DNA of 53,653 nt from Acidobacteriota bacterium (GCA_016196035.1 JACPYM010000131.1:1-53653); one strand, 5' to 3'. Counted from the stretch's first letter, positions 16,723-26,173 are shown. Numbers and translations: made by a program. Notes: a model not told the origin generated them from the sequence alone.

Positions 16723-17967
16723 ATGGGCGCGCCGGTAATACTTGGGAAAGCAGCTTTTTTTCTTGTGCCACTTTTGCTCTGGGCGGTTGCTGCTTTTGCC
16801 ACTAAACAAAAAGGCCTCGGGGTCAGAGCCTTCGCATTTATTGCTGGCAGCGACAATCGGCTGAGTTTGGCTAAGCTGCAAGCTTTGGCCTGGACGTTAG
16901 TAATCTTCGGCTCATTCGCGGCAGCCATGATTAGTCATAACCCAATTGCTTCAGGCGGCGAGGCTGAGCAAAAGCAAGCTGTTGCCGATGCCGACAAAGC
17001 GACGCAAAAAGCCGAGGAGTTGAAGAAAGAAGCAGAGAAGGCACTAACAGCAGCAAAGAATGCCCGATCTGAAATGGCTGACGCAGACGAAGCGAACAAA
17101 GACGCCCAAAAAATAATTGAAACGGCGAAAGACGAGGAAAAGACAAAGGCGAAAACTGCCGCCGACAAGGCAGAAGAGGCATTGAAGCTTAAGAAGAAAG
17201 AGTCAGAGAAAAAAAACCAGGCTGAAACTGGCGCAATCACAGCCGCCAAGCAAGCTGAGCAGGCTGCCAGAGAAGCTAACTTGAAAGCCAAAAGTTATAA
17301 CTGGGTGGAAATACCTGCTGCCTTGTTAATGTTGGCTGGTATTGCCATTGGCTCCGGCGTTTTTTCTAGCTTGATTTCGGCCCTTAATGGTGAAGATAAG
17401 ACGGCGCGTGTTACCGAAGTCAAATCCATCATGGCAACGGAGGTGAAATCAAAATGCTCCGATGCCAAGCCCACATCGAATGAAAATGTTCTCTTGCTCA
17501 CCGGAATAGATTTTGGCGCCTCGGGCACGGCCAAATTAGGACGGGCGGGAAATGGCGAAGAAGTTGTGCCGTCCCTTTGTTGGAACAGCACAAATATCGT
17601 CCTTGATGTAAATGCAGCCAAGCTTGATGGCTTGGAATGTCTGTTACTTGAGACCTCCAACGGAAAACTTTGGTATCCGCTAGATAAGGATTTGAGATTA
17701 GGTGAGCAGAGATCCTCTTATGAATTTGCCGACCTTTTTCGGAATGACAAAAATCCGAGTAACTTAGATCTGATGAAATTTCAGATGTTCGGTTGGACAG
17801 TGATCGCCATTCTCATCTACAGCTACCTTTTTCTTACTGATTTGCGTGCAGACATGGATTCGTTGCCGGTTGTCCCGCAATCCATCGTAATTCTGACCGG
17901 CCTGAGTCAGGCCGGCTATCTAACTGGCAAAGGAGTTTCCAATGTCAGCCCGAATGAAAGAAGGTAA
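16723..17967 (+). CDS. Multi-pass membrane protein with long coiled coil and TIG-like domain
   Basis: 414 residues. Helices are at about 6-26 (AAFFLVPLLLWAVAAFAT) and 48-68 (LQALAWTLVIFGSFAAAMIS). A very charged Ala/Lys/Glu coiled coil spans about 80-190, followed by a third helix (IPAALLMLAGIAIGSGVFSS). A soluble domain contains NVLLLTGIDFGASGTAKLG and STNIVLDVNAAKL, reminiscent of an IPT/TIG fold. A fourth helix (FGWTVIAILIYSYLFLTD) precedes ILTGLSQAGYLTGKGV. GGAGG lies upstream of ATG 16723. Function unknown. The segments resemble a class of bacterial membrane proteins ending in LSQxxYLxxK that I cannot name. Confidence 0.7.
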   Translation: MGAPVILGKAAFFLVPLLLWAVAAFATKQKGLGVRAFAFIAGSDNRLSLAKLQALAWTLVIFGSFAAAMISHNPIASGGEAEQKQAVADADKATQKAEELKKEAEKALTAAKNARSEMADADEANKDAQKIIETAKDEEKTKAKTAADKAEEALKLKKKESEKKNQAETGAITAAKQAEQAAREANLKAKSYNWVEIPAALLMLAGIAIGSGVFSSLISALNGEDKTARVTEVKSIMATEVKSKCSDAKPTSNENVLLLTGIDFGASGTAKLGRAGNGEEVVPSLCWNSTNIVLDVNAAKLDGLECLLLETSNGKLWYPLDKDLRLGEQRSSYEFADLFRNDKNPSNLDLMKFQMFGWTVIAILIYSYLFLTDLRADMDSLPVVPQSIVILTGLSQAGYLTGKGVSNVSPNERR

Positions 17968-18069
17968 GCAAGTCTACTACAACGCCAGTTGATCGTATTA
18001 ACCTTCCCCGAGCCTAGGGGTATAACGCTCCAACTTGCATCACGTTACTTAGAAATAAAGGAGACCACT

Positions 18070-19488
18070 ATGCCAACTCTCGATCCCATTCTTTTCTGGA
18101 ACGACGTCGCCCTCGAAGCCAATCGCGTCAGCCATACCAATGGCGCGAAAGAGCAGACCGGGCCACCTCTGAGCGCGCGCGCGCTGGCGGTTGTGCATCT
18201 GGCGATGTACGACGCCTTTGCCGCCGTCGCCAATGATCCGGCCAACTTGCCGGCTTATCTGACGGGGCTACCTGCGCCGCCGCCCGGGGCTGCGCTTGAG
18301 GCAGCGGTGGCGGGCGCGGCGCATACGACCTTGTCCGTTTTGTTTCCGAGCCAGAAAGCCTTCTTCGATTTGCGGCTGGCGCAGGCGGGCAATGTGCTTG
18401 ACGTAGGCCACGCGTTTGGCGTCACGGTCGGCAAAGCCATGCTCGACGAACGCAAACTCGATCCGGGCGTGGAAGCCAGCGGGTATGTCGTCTCGGAAGG
18501 TCGCGGCAAGCACCGGCCCGATCCCGACAATTCGGATCAAGGCATTCACGCGCCGTTTTATGGAGCCAAATCGCGGGGCTTCGCCATCACCAAACGCCAC
18601 GAACTCAAGCCGCCGCCCTTTGACGACAACGACTATCGTCAGGCGCTGCGCGACGTGCGCGGCAAAGGCATCGCGCCGGAGTTGATGGGCACACTACCGG
18701 CGGGCATTGACGCGCGCACGCCGGAAGAAACGGTCATCGGTTTGTTCTGGGGCTACGACGGCGCGGCTGAACTGGGCACACCGCCACGGCTGTACAACCA
18801 GATCGTGCGGGTGCTGGCGCTCAGCAAGAACAACACGCCGGCTGAGAACGCACGGCTCTTCGCGCTGGTCAACACGGCGATGGCCGACGCGGGCATTCTG
18901 GCGTGGGATCAGAAATACATCCATGAGTTGTGGCGTCCGGTCGTCGGCATTCGCGAACACGACACTTCGTTTGGTCCGGCGGCCACGACCGGCGCCCACG
19001 AGATCGCAAAAGAAGGCGATCCGGGCTGGTTGCCGCTAGGCGCGCCCGCGACCAACTCGAAAGGCAAAAACTTTACGCCGAATTTCCCGGCTTATCCGTC
19101 GGGCCACGCGACCTTCGGCGCGGCGGCGTTGCACGTCACGCGGCTCTTTTACGGGGTAAAAGACCGCAAAGCCGACAAGCTGTTTGACGGCCTCACTTTT
19201 GTTTCGGAAGAGCTGAATGGCGTCAACAAGGACAATCACGGCACCGTGCGCCCGCGCCATGTCCGCAGCTTCCCGGACGGCCTGTGGCAGATGATCGAAG
19301 AGAACGGGCGCAGCCGCGTGGATTTGGGCGTGCACTGGGTCTTCGACGCCTTTGCCGTCAAAGGCGGCAAACCCGATCTCACCAAAAATATCGGCGGTGT
19401 GCTGCTCGGCCTGACCATCGCTGAAGACATCTTCAATGGCGGCAGGGCCAAGGGGTTGAAGAAATCCCCGGTCGGGCCGCGCGCGTAA
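18070..19488 (+). CDS. Vanadium-dependent haloperoxidase / PAP2 family protein
   Basis: 472 residues, soluble and all-helical by sequence. The phosphate/vanadate pocket motifs are PSGHATFG (Pro343-Ser-Gly-His346) and GVHWVFDA with His422, the candidate vanadate-coordinating residue. PGWLPLGAPATN and YPSGH spacing fits the chloroperoxidase-like family. Such enzymes oxidise halides with hydrogen peroxide to hypohalous acid. There is no signal peptide. ATG 18070 is chosen for AGGAG at the right distance and for the family N-terminus (LDPILFWNDVALEANRVSHT). It opens the group of oxidative enzymes extending to 30303. A plain PAP2 phosphatase activity cannot be excluded from sequence. Confidence 0.85.
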   Translation: MPTLDPILFWNDVALEANRVSHTNGAKEQTGPPLSARALAVVHLAMYDAFAAVANDPANLPAYLTGLPAPPPGAALEAAVAGAAHTTLSVLFPSQKAFFDLRLAQAGNVLDVGHAFGVTVGKAMLDERKLDPGVEASGYVVSEGRGKHRPDPDNSDQGIHAPFYGAKSRGFAITKRHELKPPPFDDNDYRQALRDVRGKGIAPELMGTLPAGIDARTPEETVIGLFWGYDGAAELGTPPRLYNQIVRVLALSKNNTPAENARLFALVNTAMADAGILAWDQKYIHELWRPVVGIREHDTSFGPAATTGAHEIAKEGDPGWLPLGAPATNSKGKNFTPNFPAYPSGHATFGAAALHVTRLFYGVKDRKADKLFDGLTFVSEELNGVNKDNHGTVRPRHVRSFPDGLWQMIEENGRSRVDLGVHWVFDAFAVKGGKPDLTKNIGGVLLGLTIAEDIFNGGRAKGLKKSPVGPRA

Positions 19489-19496
19489 GCTGCTCA

Positions 19497-19531
19497 CAGA
19501 CCAGCCGTCACGCCACGCGGCGGTTGGTCTG
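19497..19531 (+). terminator. Stem-loop after the haloperoxidase gene
   Basis: CAGACCAGCCG (19497-19507) pairs with CGGTTGGTCTG (19521-19531), allowing one G-T pair, 8 bases after the stop codon. No strong T-run follows, so termination would be partial. It may also be a processing hairpin between two cotranscribed genes. Confidence 0.4.
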
Positions 19532-19568
19532 CGTCAGACAAACATTTTCTAGTTTCCCAGGACTTCCC

Positions 19569-21248
19569 ATGCAAAGACGCTTTTTCAGTACGCCTGCCGC
19601 AATTCCCGTAACCGCGCCCACATTAGCCGAGGCGTTGCATGCCGCCGCGCCCAGCGAGGCCTTTCTGCCGCGCCACGATCCGCCGTTGGAACCGCGCGAC
19701 GACGCCGTTTTTTTGCTAACGGCGGCGGCAGAAATCGAACACGCCTTAATGGTGCAATACCTCTTCACCGCTTACTCGCTGTGGGTGGACAACCCTAGCC
19801 TGACCGCCGAGCAGCGAGCCAAGCTAAGCGACTTGCAGGGTACCGTGATCGGCATCGCCCAGGAAGAGATGGCGCATCTGCTGACGGTGCAAAACCTCTT
19901 GCACCTGCTGGGCGGGCCGCTCAATTTCAATCGTGAGCAAGCACCCTACGCCAGTGAGATTTATCCGTTCCGCTTTAAGCTCGAAGCGCTCACGCTGGAC
20001 TCGCTGGCGAAATACGTCTTAGCCGAAAGCCCGCTCGAATGGCCTGCGGACATTAGCGCCGACGAGCGCGCGGACATCGAGCGCCGCGCGTTACGCTCCA
20101 ATGAGGACACGCCCGTGCGCCATGTCGGGCCCATCTTTGCCAGCCTGCAAGCCTTGTTCAAAGATCACTTGACCGACGCCGATTTCCGCCTTGATACCCT
20201 GGGGTTACAAGGCGGCGACGATTGGGGCAGCGACCCGCTCATCGTGCGCACGTTTGGCGGCGCGGACGTGGCACAAGCGCGGCAAGCTGCGCTGGCGGCC
20301 ATCGCTGACATCGCGCGCCAGGGCGAAGGGCACGAAAATCAGCCCAAATCGCATTTCGAGCGGTTTCTCGACAGCTTCCGCGTCTTCAAAGAATTGTCGG
20401 GTGGCGGACGGCAATTAACCTGGCCAGTGGCGGAAAATCCGAATACGACGACGGCGCGCGAAGTCAGGGGCAGCGGCGCGCCCGTGCTGGAAGCCTTGGC
20501 CGAGGCCCACGAGCGCAAGGGTCGCATCACCGACGCGCGCGCCAAAAACTGGGCGCATCTATTCAACTTGCGTTACCGGCTGTTGCTTGCGCACTTGTCG
20601 CATTATTTGCGGCTCGATCAGTCGCAAGCGCCCGCTCTCGGCACCCAACGCGAGAAACTGCGGGACTGGACGTTTAACGAGATGGTATCGCGGCTTGGCC
20701 CCATCGCCCGCCAGCTCGTGCAAATGCCCAAAGACGACCCGCCGGGCAAGTACCACGCCGGGCCGCCGTTTGAATTGCCCTACACGCTGAATCTGCCGCA
20801 ACGCGAGACCGACCGCTGGCGCATGCAATTGGACGTTGCCAAAGCCGCGCAGGCGCTGGCGCAACGCATGGTGAACGACGGCGAAACTGGCGCTGTGCTG
20901 TCGGGCTTGCTGGATGCGGACGCGCAGCAAGAGTTGGCGGATTTGCAAGCGCTCGCCGCCGGCCATGATCCCTTCGCGGGAGGCGGCGGTGGAACCGGCG
21001 GCGGCAACCCAGCGCCAGCGCCACTCAGTTTTGCCGCTGACATCAAAGACTTGTTTCGTGCCAGGGATCACACCGCCATGCTCGCGCGCGGCCTCGACCT
21101 GCATGACCACCAGCAGGTGTCCGCCCAGGCCGCTGAGATTCTCGCGCGCGTGACTGACGGCAGCATGCCGTGCGACAGCGCCGGGCGTTGGCCCCCTGAA
21201 CGAGTCGCCAAATTCCAGCAATGGATTACCGACGGCAAACAATCGTGA
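19569..21248 (+). CDS. Ferritin-like (VioB N-type) protein
   Basis: 559 residues. The N-terminal half is a four-helix ferritin-like domain of the iminophenylpyruvate dimer synthase type. Helix 1 is TAAAEIEHALMVQYLFTAYS (Glu55, Glu57, His58), the second ligand helix is AQEEMAHLLTVQNLL (Glu99, Glu100, His103), and QGEGHE near 255-260 supplies more ligands. These EExxH-type residues suggest a di-iron site. The C-terminus (from about 490, after a Gly-rich linker) has FRARDHTAMLARGLDLHDHQ and DGSMPCD, a small domain seen at the end of various oxidative enzymes. RebD/VioB relatives couple indole-pyruvate imines; this protein's reaction is unknown. AGGA precedes the ATG. Same strand as the haloperoxidase. 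Confidence 0.8.
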   Translation: MQRRFFSTPAAIPVTAPTLAEALHAAAPSEAFLPRHDPPLEPRDDAVFLLTAAAEIEHALMVQYLFTAYSLWVDNPSLTAEQRAKLSDLQGTVIGIAQEEMAHLLTVQNLLHLLGGPLNFNREQAPYASEIYPFRFKLEALTLDSLAKYVLAESPLEWPADISADERADIERRALRSNEDTPVRHVGPIFASLQALFKDHLTDADFRLDTLGLQGGDDWGSDPLIVRTFGGADVAQARQAALAAIADIARQGEGHENQPKSHFERFLDSFRVFKELSGGGRQLTWPVAENPNTTTAREVRGSGAPVLEALAEAHERKGRITDARAKNWAHLFNLRYRLLLAHLSHYLRLDQSQAPALGTQREKLRDWTFNEMVSRLGPIARQLVQMPKDDPPGKYHAGPPFELPYTLNLPQRETDRWRMQLDVAKAAQALAQRMVNDGETGAVLSGLLDADAQQELADLQALAAGHDPFAGGGGGTGGGNPAPAPLSFAADIKDLFRARDHTAMLARGLDLHDHQQVSAQAAEILARVTDGSMPCDSAGRWPPERVAKFQQWITDGKQS

Positions 21249-21498
21249 GGCCGTTCAACGGCGCGACTTTCAAACGAATCGCCATCTCAAAAAAGAGCGC
21301 ACATGAAAAGTACACATGAAAAATGAAGCCAGAAAAAAAGAAAGTTGAGTAACTGATTGGAACCCCTCGTTTGGGGTTCGGCGACCTCGCCTTGGGCACA
21401 GGGCCGCCTGATTAGCGGGCAAACAACCAGCGGAGTTAACGCAAGGGACGACAAGCGCCGAAGCGAAACTCCCAAATCATCCAAAAGGAGAATGTCAC

Positions 21499-22890
21499 AT
21501 GCCTCTTCCTATCCTAACCACCCCTTTAACCTGGAAAAGTACAGACCCGAATGTCGTCGCGCTGTTTGACGACCTTCAGGCGAATATTCTCAAAGGCCAC
21601 GGGCGTGACCATACCATCAACTTGTTCCTGCAGTTCGACCCAGCCAAACAAGTCCCCATCAAGGCGGCCATTCACCAACTGAGCGGCCAGCTCAAGACGG
21701 CCAAGCAGCAGTTGCTCGAAGCTGAGGACTTTAAGACATCGAAGAAGGATGGCGGCACGGTGCGTTGCTTCCTGCTGACGTTCGCCGGGTATCAGAAATT
21801 AGGGGTGGCCGCCAAGGCGCCGCCAACACTTGCCGGTTCCGCTTTCCAGGCGGGCATGAAGGCGCGCACGGGAATTCTCAAAGACCCCGCTCCGGCCACC
21901 TGGGATGCCCATTTTAACAGTGAGATCCACGCCCTGCTGCTGCTGGCGGATGACAACACGGAGCGTCTCAACGCTGACCGCGATAGTGTCGTAGCTTCGC
22001 TGGAAGCAGTGGGCGTAAAAGTCTTGGGCGAAGAGCGCGGGGATCAACAACGCAACAGCCGCGGCGATGGGGTTGAGCACTTCGGCTATGTGGACGGACG
22101 CAGCCAGCCCCTGCTGCTGACGGAAGATGTTGACCGCGAAAAAGCCCTGACTGACGGTACCTCCATGTGGGACCCGGCGTTTCCTGCCGAGCAAGTGCTG
22201 GTGACCAACGCCGGGGTTCTCCTCGGCAGCTTCTTTGTGTTCCGCAAACTGGAGCAGAACGTGTTCGCGTTCAAACGCAAGGAGGAGGACTTGTCCACGG
22301 CGCTGGGTCTGACGGGCGATGACCGGGAACTGGCCGGCGCAATGATGGTGGGCCGCTTTGAAGACGGCACGCCGGTGGTGCTCCGTAAAGAAGCTGGCAT
22401 CGGGGGCGATGTGCCCAACAATTTCAACTACAACGACGATCTGGCGGGAGTGAAGTGCCCCTTCCATGCGCATATTCGCAAAACCAATCCGCGTGGTACC
22501 GGCGGCGGCGAACCGCAACCCGCCGAACGCGGCCATATTATGGCGCGGCGCGGGATCACCTACGGCGAGCGCGAAGAAGGCCTGGGCGACCGCCCGGAAG
22601 AGAAAGTCGGCTTGCTCTTCATGTCGTATCAAAAGAACCTGGAGAATCAGTTCGAGTTCACACAGCAGACCTGGGCGAACAATCCCGGCTTCCCCATCGG
22701 CCCGGTGCCGCCGCCCGGCATTGACCCTGTGATCGGCCAAGGCGTAAACCCGCCGGGTACCCAGCAGACGCCGCTGCATTGGGGCGATCCGGCCACCGCC
22801 AAGACGCCCAGCAATTTCGCAGGCTTTGTCAAAATGAAAGGCGGCGAGTATTTCTTCGCGCCGGTCATTAGCACGCTGCGAACTTTGTAA
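21499..22890 (+). CDS. DyP-type heme peroxidase
   Basis: 463 residues. The dye-decolourising peroxidase signatures are present: FGYVDGRSQP, with catalytic Asp199 in the GxxDG motif, and PFHAHIRKTNPR with the probable proximal haem His325. The N-terminus has VVALFDDLQANILKGHGRDH, typical of DyPs of this longer type. The C-terminal half carries GLLFMSYQKNLENQFEFTQQ and ends GGEYFFAPVISTLRTL, as in the family. No Tat or Sec signal and no encapsulin-targeting tail are evident. GGAG sits upstream of the ATG. It would oxidise bulky substrates with hydrogen peroxide, matching the peroxide-using haloperoxidase nearby. The 250-bp gap before it holds a small AACCCC/GGGGTT hairpin near 21361-21380. Confidence 0.92.
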   Translation: MPLPILTTPLTWKSTDPNVVALFDDLQANILKGHGRDHTINLFLQFDPAKQVPIKAAIHQLSGQLKTAKQQLLEAEDFKTSKKDGGTVRCFLLTFAGYQKLGVAAKAPPTLAGSAFQAGMKARTGILKDPAPATWDAHFNSEIHALLLLADDNTERLNADRDSVVASLEAVGVKVLGEERGDQQRNSRGDGVEHFGYVDGRSQPLLLTEDVDREKALTDGTSMWDPAFPAEQVLVTNAGVLLGSFFVFRKLEQNVFAFKRKEEDLSTALGLTGDDRELAGAMMVGRFEDGTPVVLRKEAGIGGDVPNNFNYNDDLAGVKCPFHAHIRKTNPRGTGGGEPQPAERGHIMARRGITYGEREEGLGDRPEEKVGLLFMSYQKNLENQFEFTQQTWANNPGFPIGPVPPPGIDPVIGQGVNPPGTQQTPLHWGDPATAKTPSNFAGFVKMKGGEYFFAPVISTLRTL

Positions 22891-22931
22891 GTGAAGGCGG
22901 GGCCAGGCTGAAAACCGGGCCCCGCAAGCAT

Positions 22932-22990
22932 CAGGTTCTCAACCTGTCCGGCATACGCGGTGTCAGTAAGACAAACGGGTTGAGAACCTG
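22932..22990. repeat. Short inverted repeat
   Basis: AGGTTCTCAACC (22933-22944) and GGTTGAGAACCT (22978-22989) are inverted copies, and each is nearly self-complementary. It lies between the DyP gene and the HELIE/PPC gene. It may be a small transcript hairpin or a repeat remnant. Confidence 0.6.
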
Positions 22991-23019
22991 TCCTACCCTT
23001 TCCCGAGGAGGAAAAACAA

Positions 23020-24276
23020 ATGTCTGAATATGACGATAAATATGGTCCGTACCCGATGCGCATCCAAGTAATGCCGGGGTCTGAAGCGGAGTACCGTCAC
23101 TATCGGGCTGCGGCGCGGCACAGTGACGAACGCCTTGAGCGAGAGGCACTGGCGCCTGGCGTCACCGCTTCACCACAGGACGATCTGCTCTTTCGCGGTG
23201 GGAAGACTTTACCGCAGATGGGCTTCCAAAACGTCTACCTGGGGCACTCTAGCGACTTTGCGCCAGGTGATGTGGAGTCCATTGACGATGCCATTACGCG
23301 TCTGATGCGTGACGAACAACTCAAAAGTATCATCCAGCAATACTTCCCTGGCAAAACGCTGTCCTATGACATCGCGCCATCGGTCATACTGGAGGAATCC
23401 AGGCCAAACGAGATGGATGAGCCGGATGTCCAGAACAAGCTTATCGAATTGTTCGACCGTAATCTCATTCTGGGCAGCGACCACGATCGTACCTGCTTCA
23501 ACTTAGTGCTCCCGCCGGACACAGTGCTAAGGTTGAACGGCTCCAGTTCACTGTCCGGGCTGGGCGGTTATCACGGCTCGGTACATTTCTTCCGTAATGG
23601 CCAGACGCAAACACTCTATTACTCGGCCAACGCCTACTCCGCGATCCGCGCGGGCCGCCGCAATGGCATCCCGTTCTTCAACACTCCGTGGAAGAACGTC
23701 GTATGCACGTTGTACCACGAGTTGATCGAGTCCCAGACGGATCCGGACGTTGGTGATGCCATCCGCCAGGGCGACCGGCGCTTCATCGGCTTCAACTCCG
23801 GTCGTGGTCAGGAAATCGGCGACCAGCCTATCTCGGCCAACTCCTTGGACAAAGTTTTCAAAGAGGTGCTCACGCTGCCCGGCCCGCGCCCCACACCTGT
23901 CCAATTCATGTACTCCAATGCGGTGCATGGTGCGGAGGGGCCAGCCGAAAAACCGCCGCAGGAACTCGTCATCAACGGGCCGGCGATCCAAGGGGAAATA
24001 AGCGTCGGGGGCGAGCGTGACCTTTATGCGTTTAGAGTGACGACCGCAGGGCGGTATGCGATTGAGACTTTCGGAAATACGGATACCTTCGTGAGTCTTT
24101 TCGGTCCGAATAGCCAGGCACGTCTGATCGCAGAAGATGACGACAGTGGGCCTGGGACCTTGTCATTGCTGGTTCAGAATCTGACGGTCGGCCAGTATTT
24201 TGTCCGGGTTCGCCATTTTAGTCCGTCAAGTACGGGCCCCTATGGAATCTCGGTACGGTCAATCGCCGCTGCCTAA
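23020..24276 (+). CDS. HELIE zinc-site protein with C-terminal PPC domain
   Basis: 418 residues. Residues 225-270 contain LYHELIESQTDPD (His233, Glu234, Glu237, Asp241) and GRGQEIGD (Glu265, Asp268). This resembles the HELxExxTDP...GxEIGD pattern of EXORDIUM/PHI-1-like proteins, so a metal site is plausible though it is not a classical HExxH. Residues about 320-415 form a pre-peptidase C-terminal (PPC) beta-sandwich: IQGEISVGGERDLYAFRVTT, DTFVSLFGP, LTVGQYFVRVRHF. PPC domains usually sit on secreted proteins, yet no signal peptide is seen. GAGGAGG precedes the ATG. It lies between the DyP and the LodA-like gene, on the same strand. Enzymatic activity is unproven. Confidence 0.65.
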   Translation: MSEYDDKYGPYPMRIQVMPGSEAEYRHYRAAARHSDERLEREALAPGVTASPQDDLLFRGGKTLPQMGFQNVYLGHSSDFAPGDVESIDDAITRLMRDEQLKSIIQQYFPGKTLSYDIAPSVILEESRPNEMDEPDVQNKLIELFDRNLILGSDHDRTCFNLVLPPDTVLRLNGSSSLSGLGGYHGSVHFFRNGQTQTLYYSANAYSAIRAGRRNGIPFFNTPWKNVVCTLYHELIESQTDPDVGDAIRQGDRRFIGFNSGRGQEIGDQPISANSLDKVFKEVLTLPGPRPTPVQFMYSNAVHGAEGPAEKPPQELVINGPAIQGEISVGGERDLYAFRVTTAGRYAIETFGNTDTFVSLFGPNSQARLIAEDDDSGPGTLSLLVQNLTVGQYFVRVRHFSPSSTGPYGISVRSIAAA

Positions 24277-24350
24277 CCGGACGAGCCGGAACCAACCAAG
24301 GCCAATTGTTGAAAAGTCTGAGCCCTCGGATTTTGTGAGCACAGTATTGG

Positions 24351-24483
24351 CAGAACTTACGCAAGACACGAACAAGTTAGCCACAGAGGCACGGAGTCAC
24401 AGAGCTTTTTCACAGTGCTGGCATAGTTCTCCGTCTTTCTCCGTGTCTCTGTGCCCCGGTGGCAAATCTTTGCGTAAGTTCTG
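24351..24483. repeat. Nested palindromic repeat upstream of the LodA-like operon
   Basis: Outer arms CAGAACTTACGCAA (24351-24364) and TTGCGTAAGTTCTG (24470-24483) enclose inner arms GCCACAGAGGCACGGAG (from 24379) and a matching CTCCGTGTCTCTGTG...GGTGGC before 24463. It ends 28 bases before the LodA-like start codon, so it would form a large hairpin in that operon's leader. The inner part resembles common 'accacagaggcacagag' intergenic repeats. Confidence 0.75.
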
Positions 24484-24511
24484 ATTGGGATTATGTAAAA
24501 GGAGCAACGCC

Positions 24512-26173
24512 ATGGCTGAAATTTTGCAGACAATCTTTCTCAATCCGCCCATCGCCATCGCGCGGCTGGGCGACGGCACGACGCCGCAGGAGGCCTACCG
24601 CTGGGTGCAAACGCCCACGCCGCGCAGCCCCGGCGAAACGACGGTCAAACCCGATTGGACACTGGTCGTGCAAACCGACGGTTCGGTCGAACCCGTCATG
24701 CCCGGCCAGTTGAACTTCCGCGACGGTGCGCTGATTCGTCCGGTATGCCCGTTTTTCGAGTTGTGGGCGCTGCTGGGCGAACCGGGCAGCGCGCCCGACA
24801 CCTGGCACGAAACGCCCGTCACGCCCGCTTTGCTCACGCAACACGGCGCGGCGCCGAATGACCTGCTGGTGCGGGTGGACGCGCAAAACCTGAAAGCCGC
24901 GCGGCGGACGTTCGACCCCGCAATGCGCTTCGGCACCTTTCCGCCGGTCGAAGTGCGCGGCGACAATCACGCCGTCGCGCCCTTGCTGGCCGTCTCGCCG
25001 CCGGGCGTGCCCGCCGCCAATCGCCTGATTCCCGCCGGACGCAACATCCCGCTGGGCGCGCTGCAAGTCATGCGCAGCCGTCCGCAACCCGCGCCCGGCA
25101 TGACCGCGTGGAGCGCAGAAGTTAACGTCGAAATCATCCGCGTGCGCTTCACGCCCGCGCGCGGACGGTTTTACGGGCCGCCGGACGCCGCGACGCCGCA
25201 CGTGCCGCCGGGCGCCGCGACGGCGTTCCCGCTGGTCGAAGCCAACCGCGCCTTTTTGAATCCGGGGGCGTCCTGGGTAGGCGCGAATGCGCAAGATCAA
25301 GCCATTGATCAGCCTTCCGACACTTACGACGGCGCCGATGTGGGAACGAACGTCTCGTTGGGCGTGGTGGACGACACCTGCGAAGCGCGGTTGGAATTCA
25401 CGCTGGCGCTGCCCGGCGGACGCACGCTGGCGGCGCACGCGAATGTCTTCGTCGCGCCGCCGGATTTCGCGCCCGACCGCCGCCCGTTTTTATCGCTGGC
25501 CGATGAATTGAACGATTGCGTGGGTGCCGCCGCCGCGCGCAACGCGGGCCTCGACGCGGCCCAGCGCGACGCCTGGGTCGAAGACCTCTTCGAGCGCATT
25601 TATGAAACCGTGTCGCTGTTCAACCTCGATCACTGGCGCGCGGCCAATGCGATTCAGTTGACGCCGGGCCAACAAGCGGCGACGCCGATTCCGCTGGACG
25701 GCGTGCCGCAGCCGCGCCGCGCCATGGGCGGACGAGATGCTTTGCGCAACCGCGACTTCGCGCTGCCCGCCGTCACGGCCAACGCGCCGCTGCCGCTGAC
25801 CGAACACGCGCGCGCGCGGCATCGCTTCCTTTCCGACCTGGAGGCCTTGCGCGATCTGGTGCTGCAAAAGCCGGAGCGCCTCGCACAACTCGTGCGGCGG
25901 CCCTTCGAGGCCGAAGCCGGAGAGGGCTTGCGCCGCACCACCATGCGCATGCCGCCGTTTATGGCGCAATCCACCCCTGCTACGCCGCTCACGCTCGCCG
26001 CCTGGCAATACGATTTGCTGATGGCCTGGGTGGAAGCGGTCAAACTGACGCCGATTCCGTTGGCTGGGCCGCTGGCGGCGGTGGCCGCTGCCGCACCCGT
26101 GCCGCTTTCGGAGGCCGCCGCCGCGCGCCGCGCCGCTGTGTTAGCGCACCTCGGCGCGGGAGGGCAACCGTGA
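24512..26173 (+). CDS. LodA-like protein lacking an obvious CTQ Cys-Trp pair
   Basis: 553 residues. The start NPPIAIARLGDG (11-22) resembles the LodA/GoxA N-terminus, and MRMPPFMAQSTPATPLTLAA then WQYDLLMAW (about 478-506) resembles the LodA C-terminal domain. LodA family members are amino acid oxidases with a self-derived cysteine tryptophylquinone (CTQ). This protein is shorter than LodA (about 726) and has only three cysteines (79, 290, 336), none in the C-terminal region where the LodA CTQ residues lie. The catalytic cofactor may therefore be missing or supplied by the partner at 27501. AAGGAG supports ATG 24512. The stop overlaps the next start (TGATG), so the operon is translationally coupled. 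Family assignment is moderate. Confidence 0.65.
   Translation: MAEILQTIFLNPPIAIARLGDGTTPQEAYRWVQTPTPRSPGETTVKPDWTLVVQTDGSVEPVMPGQLNFRDGALIRPVCPFFELWALLGEPGSAPDTWHETPVTPALLTQHGAAPNDLLVRVDAQNLKAARRTFDPAMRFGTFPPVEVRGDNHAVAPLLAVSPPGVPAANRLIPAGRNIPLGALQVMRSRPQPAPGMTAWSAEVNVEIIRVRFTPARGRFYGPPDAATPHVPPGAATAFPLVEANRAFLNPGASWVGANAQDQAIDQPSDTYDGADVGTNVSLGVVDDTCEARLEFTLALPGGRTLAAHANVFVAPPDFAPDRRPFLSLADELNDCVGAAAARNAGLDAAQRDAWVEDLFERIYETVSLFNLDHWRAANAIQLTPGQQAATPIPLDGVPQPRRAMGGRDALRNRDFALPAVTANAPLPLTEHARARHRFLSDLEALRDLVLQKPERLAQLVRRPFEAEAGEGLRRTTMRMPPFMAQSTPATPLTLAAWQYDLLMAWVEAVKLTPIPLAGPLAAVAAAAPVPLSEAAAARRAAVLAHLGAGGQP

Noticed and set aside
21499-22890. DyP peroxidase plus ferritin-like proteins as an encapsulin cargo set
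   Set aside because: No encapsulin shell gene is in the window, and neither the DyP nor the ferritin-like proteins end in a recognisable cargo-loading peptide.
24512-26173. Active CTQ-containing lysine oxidase
   Set aside because: The protein lacks cysteines in the C-terminal region where LodA forms CTQ, so calling it an active LodA would overreach.
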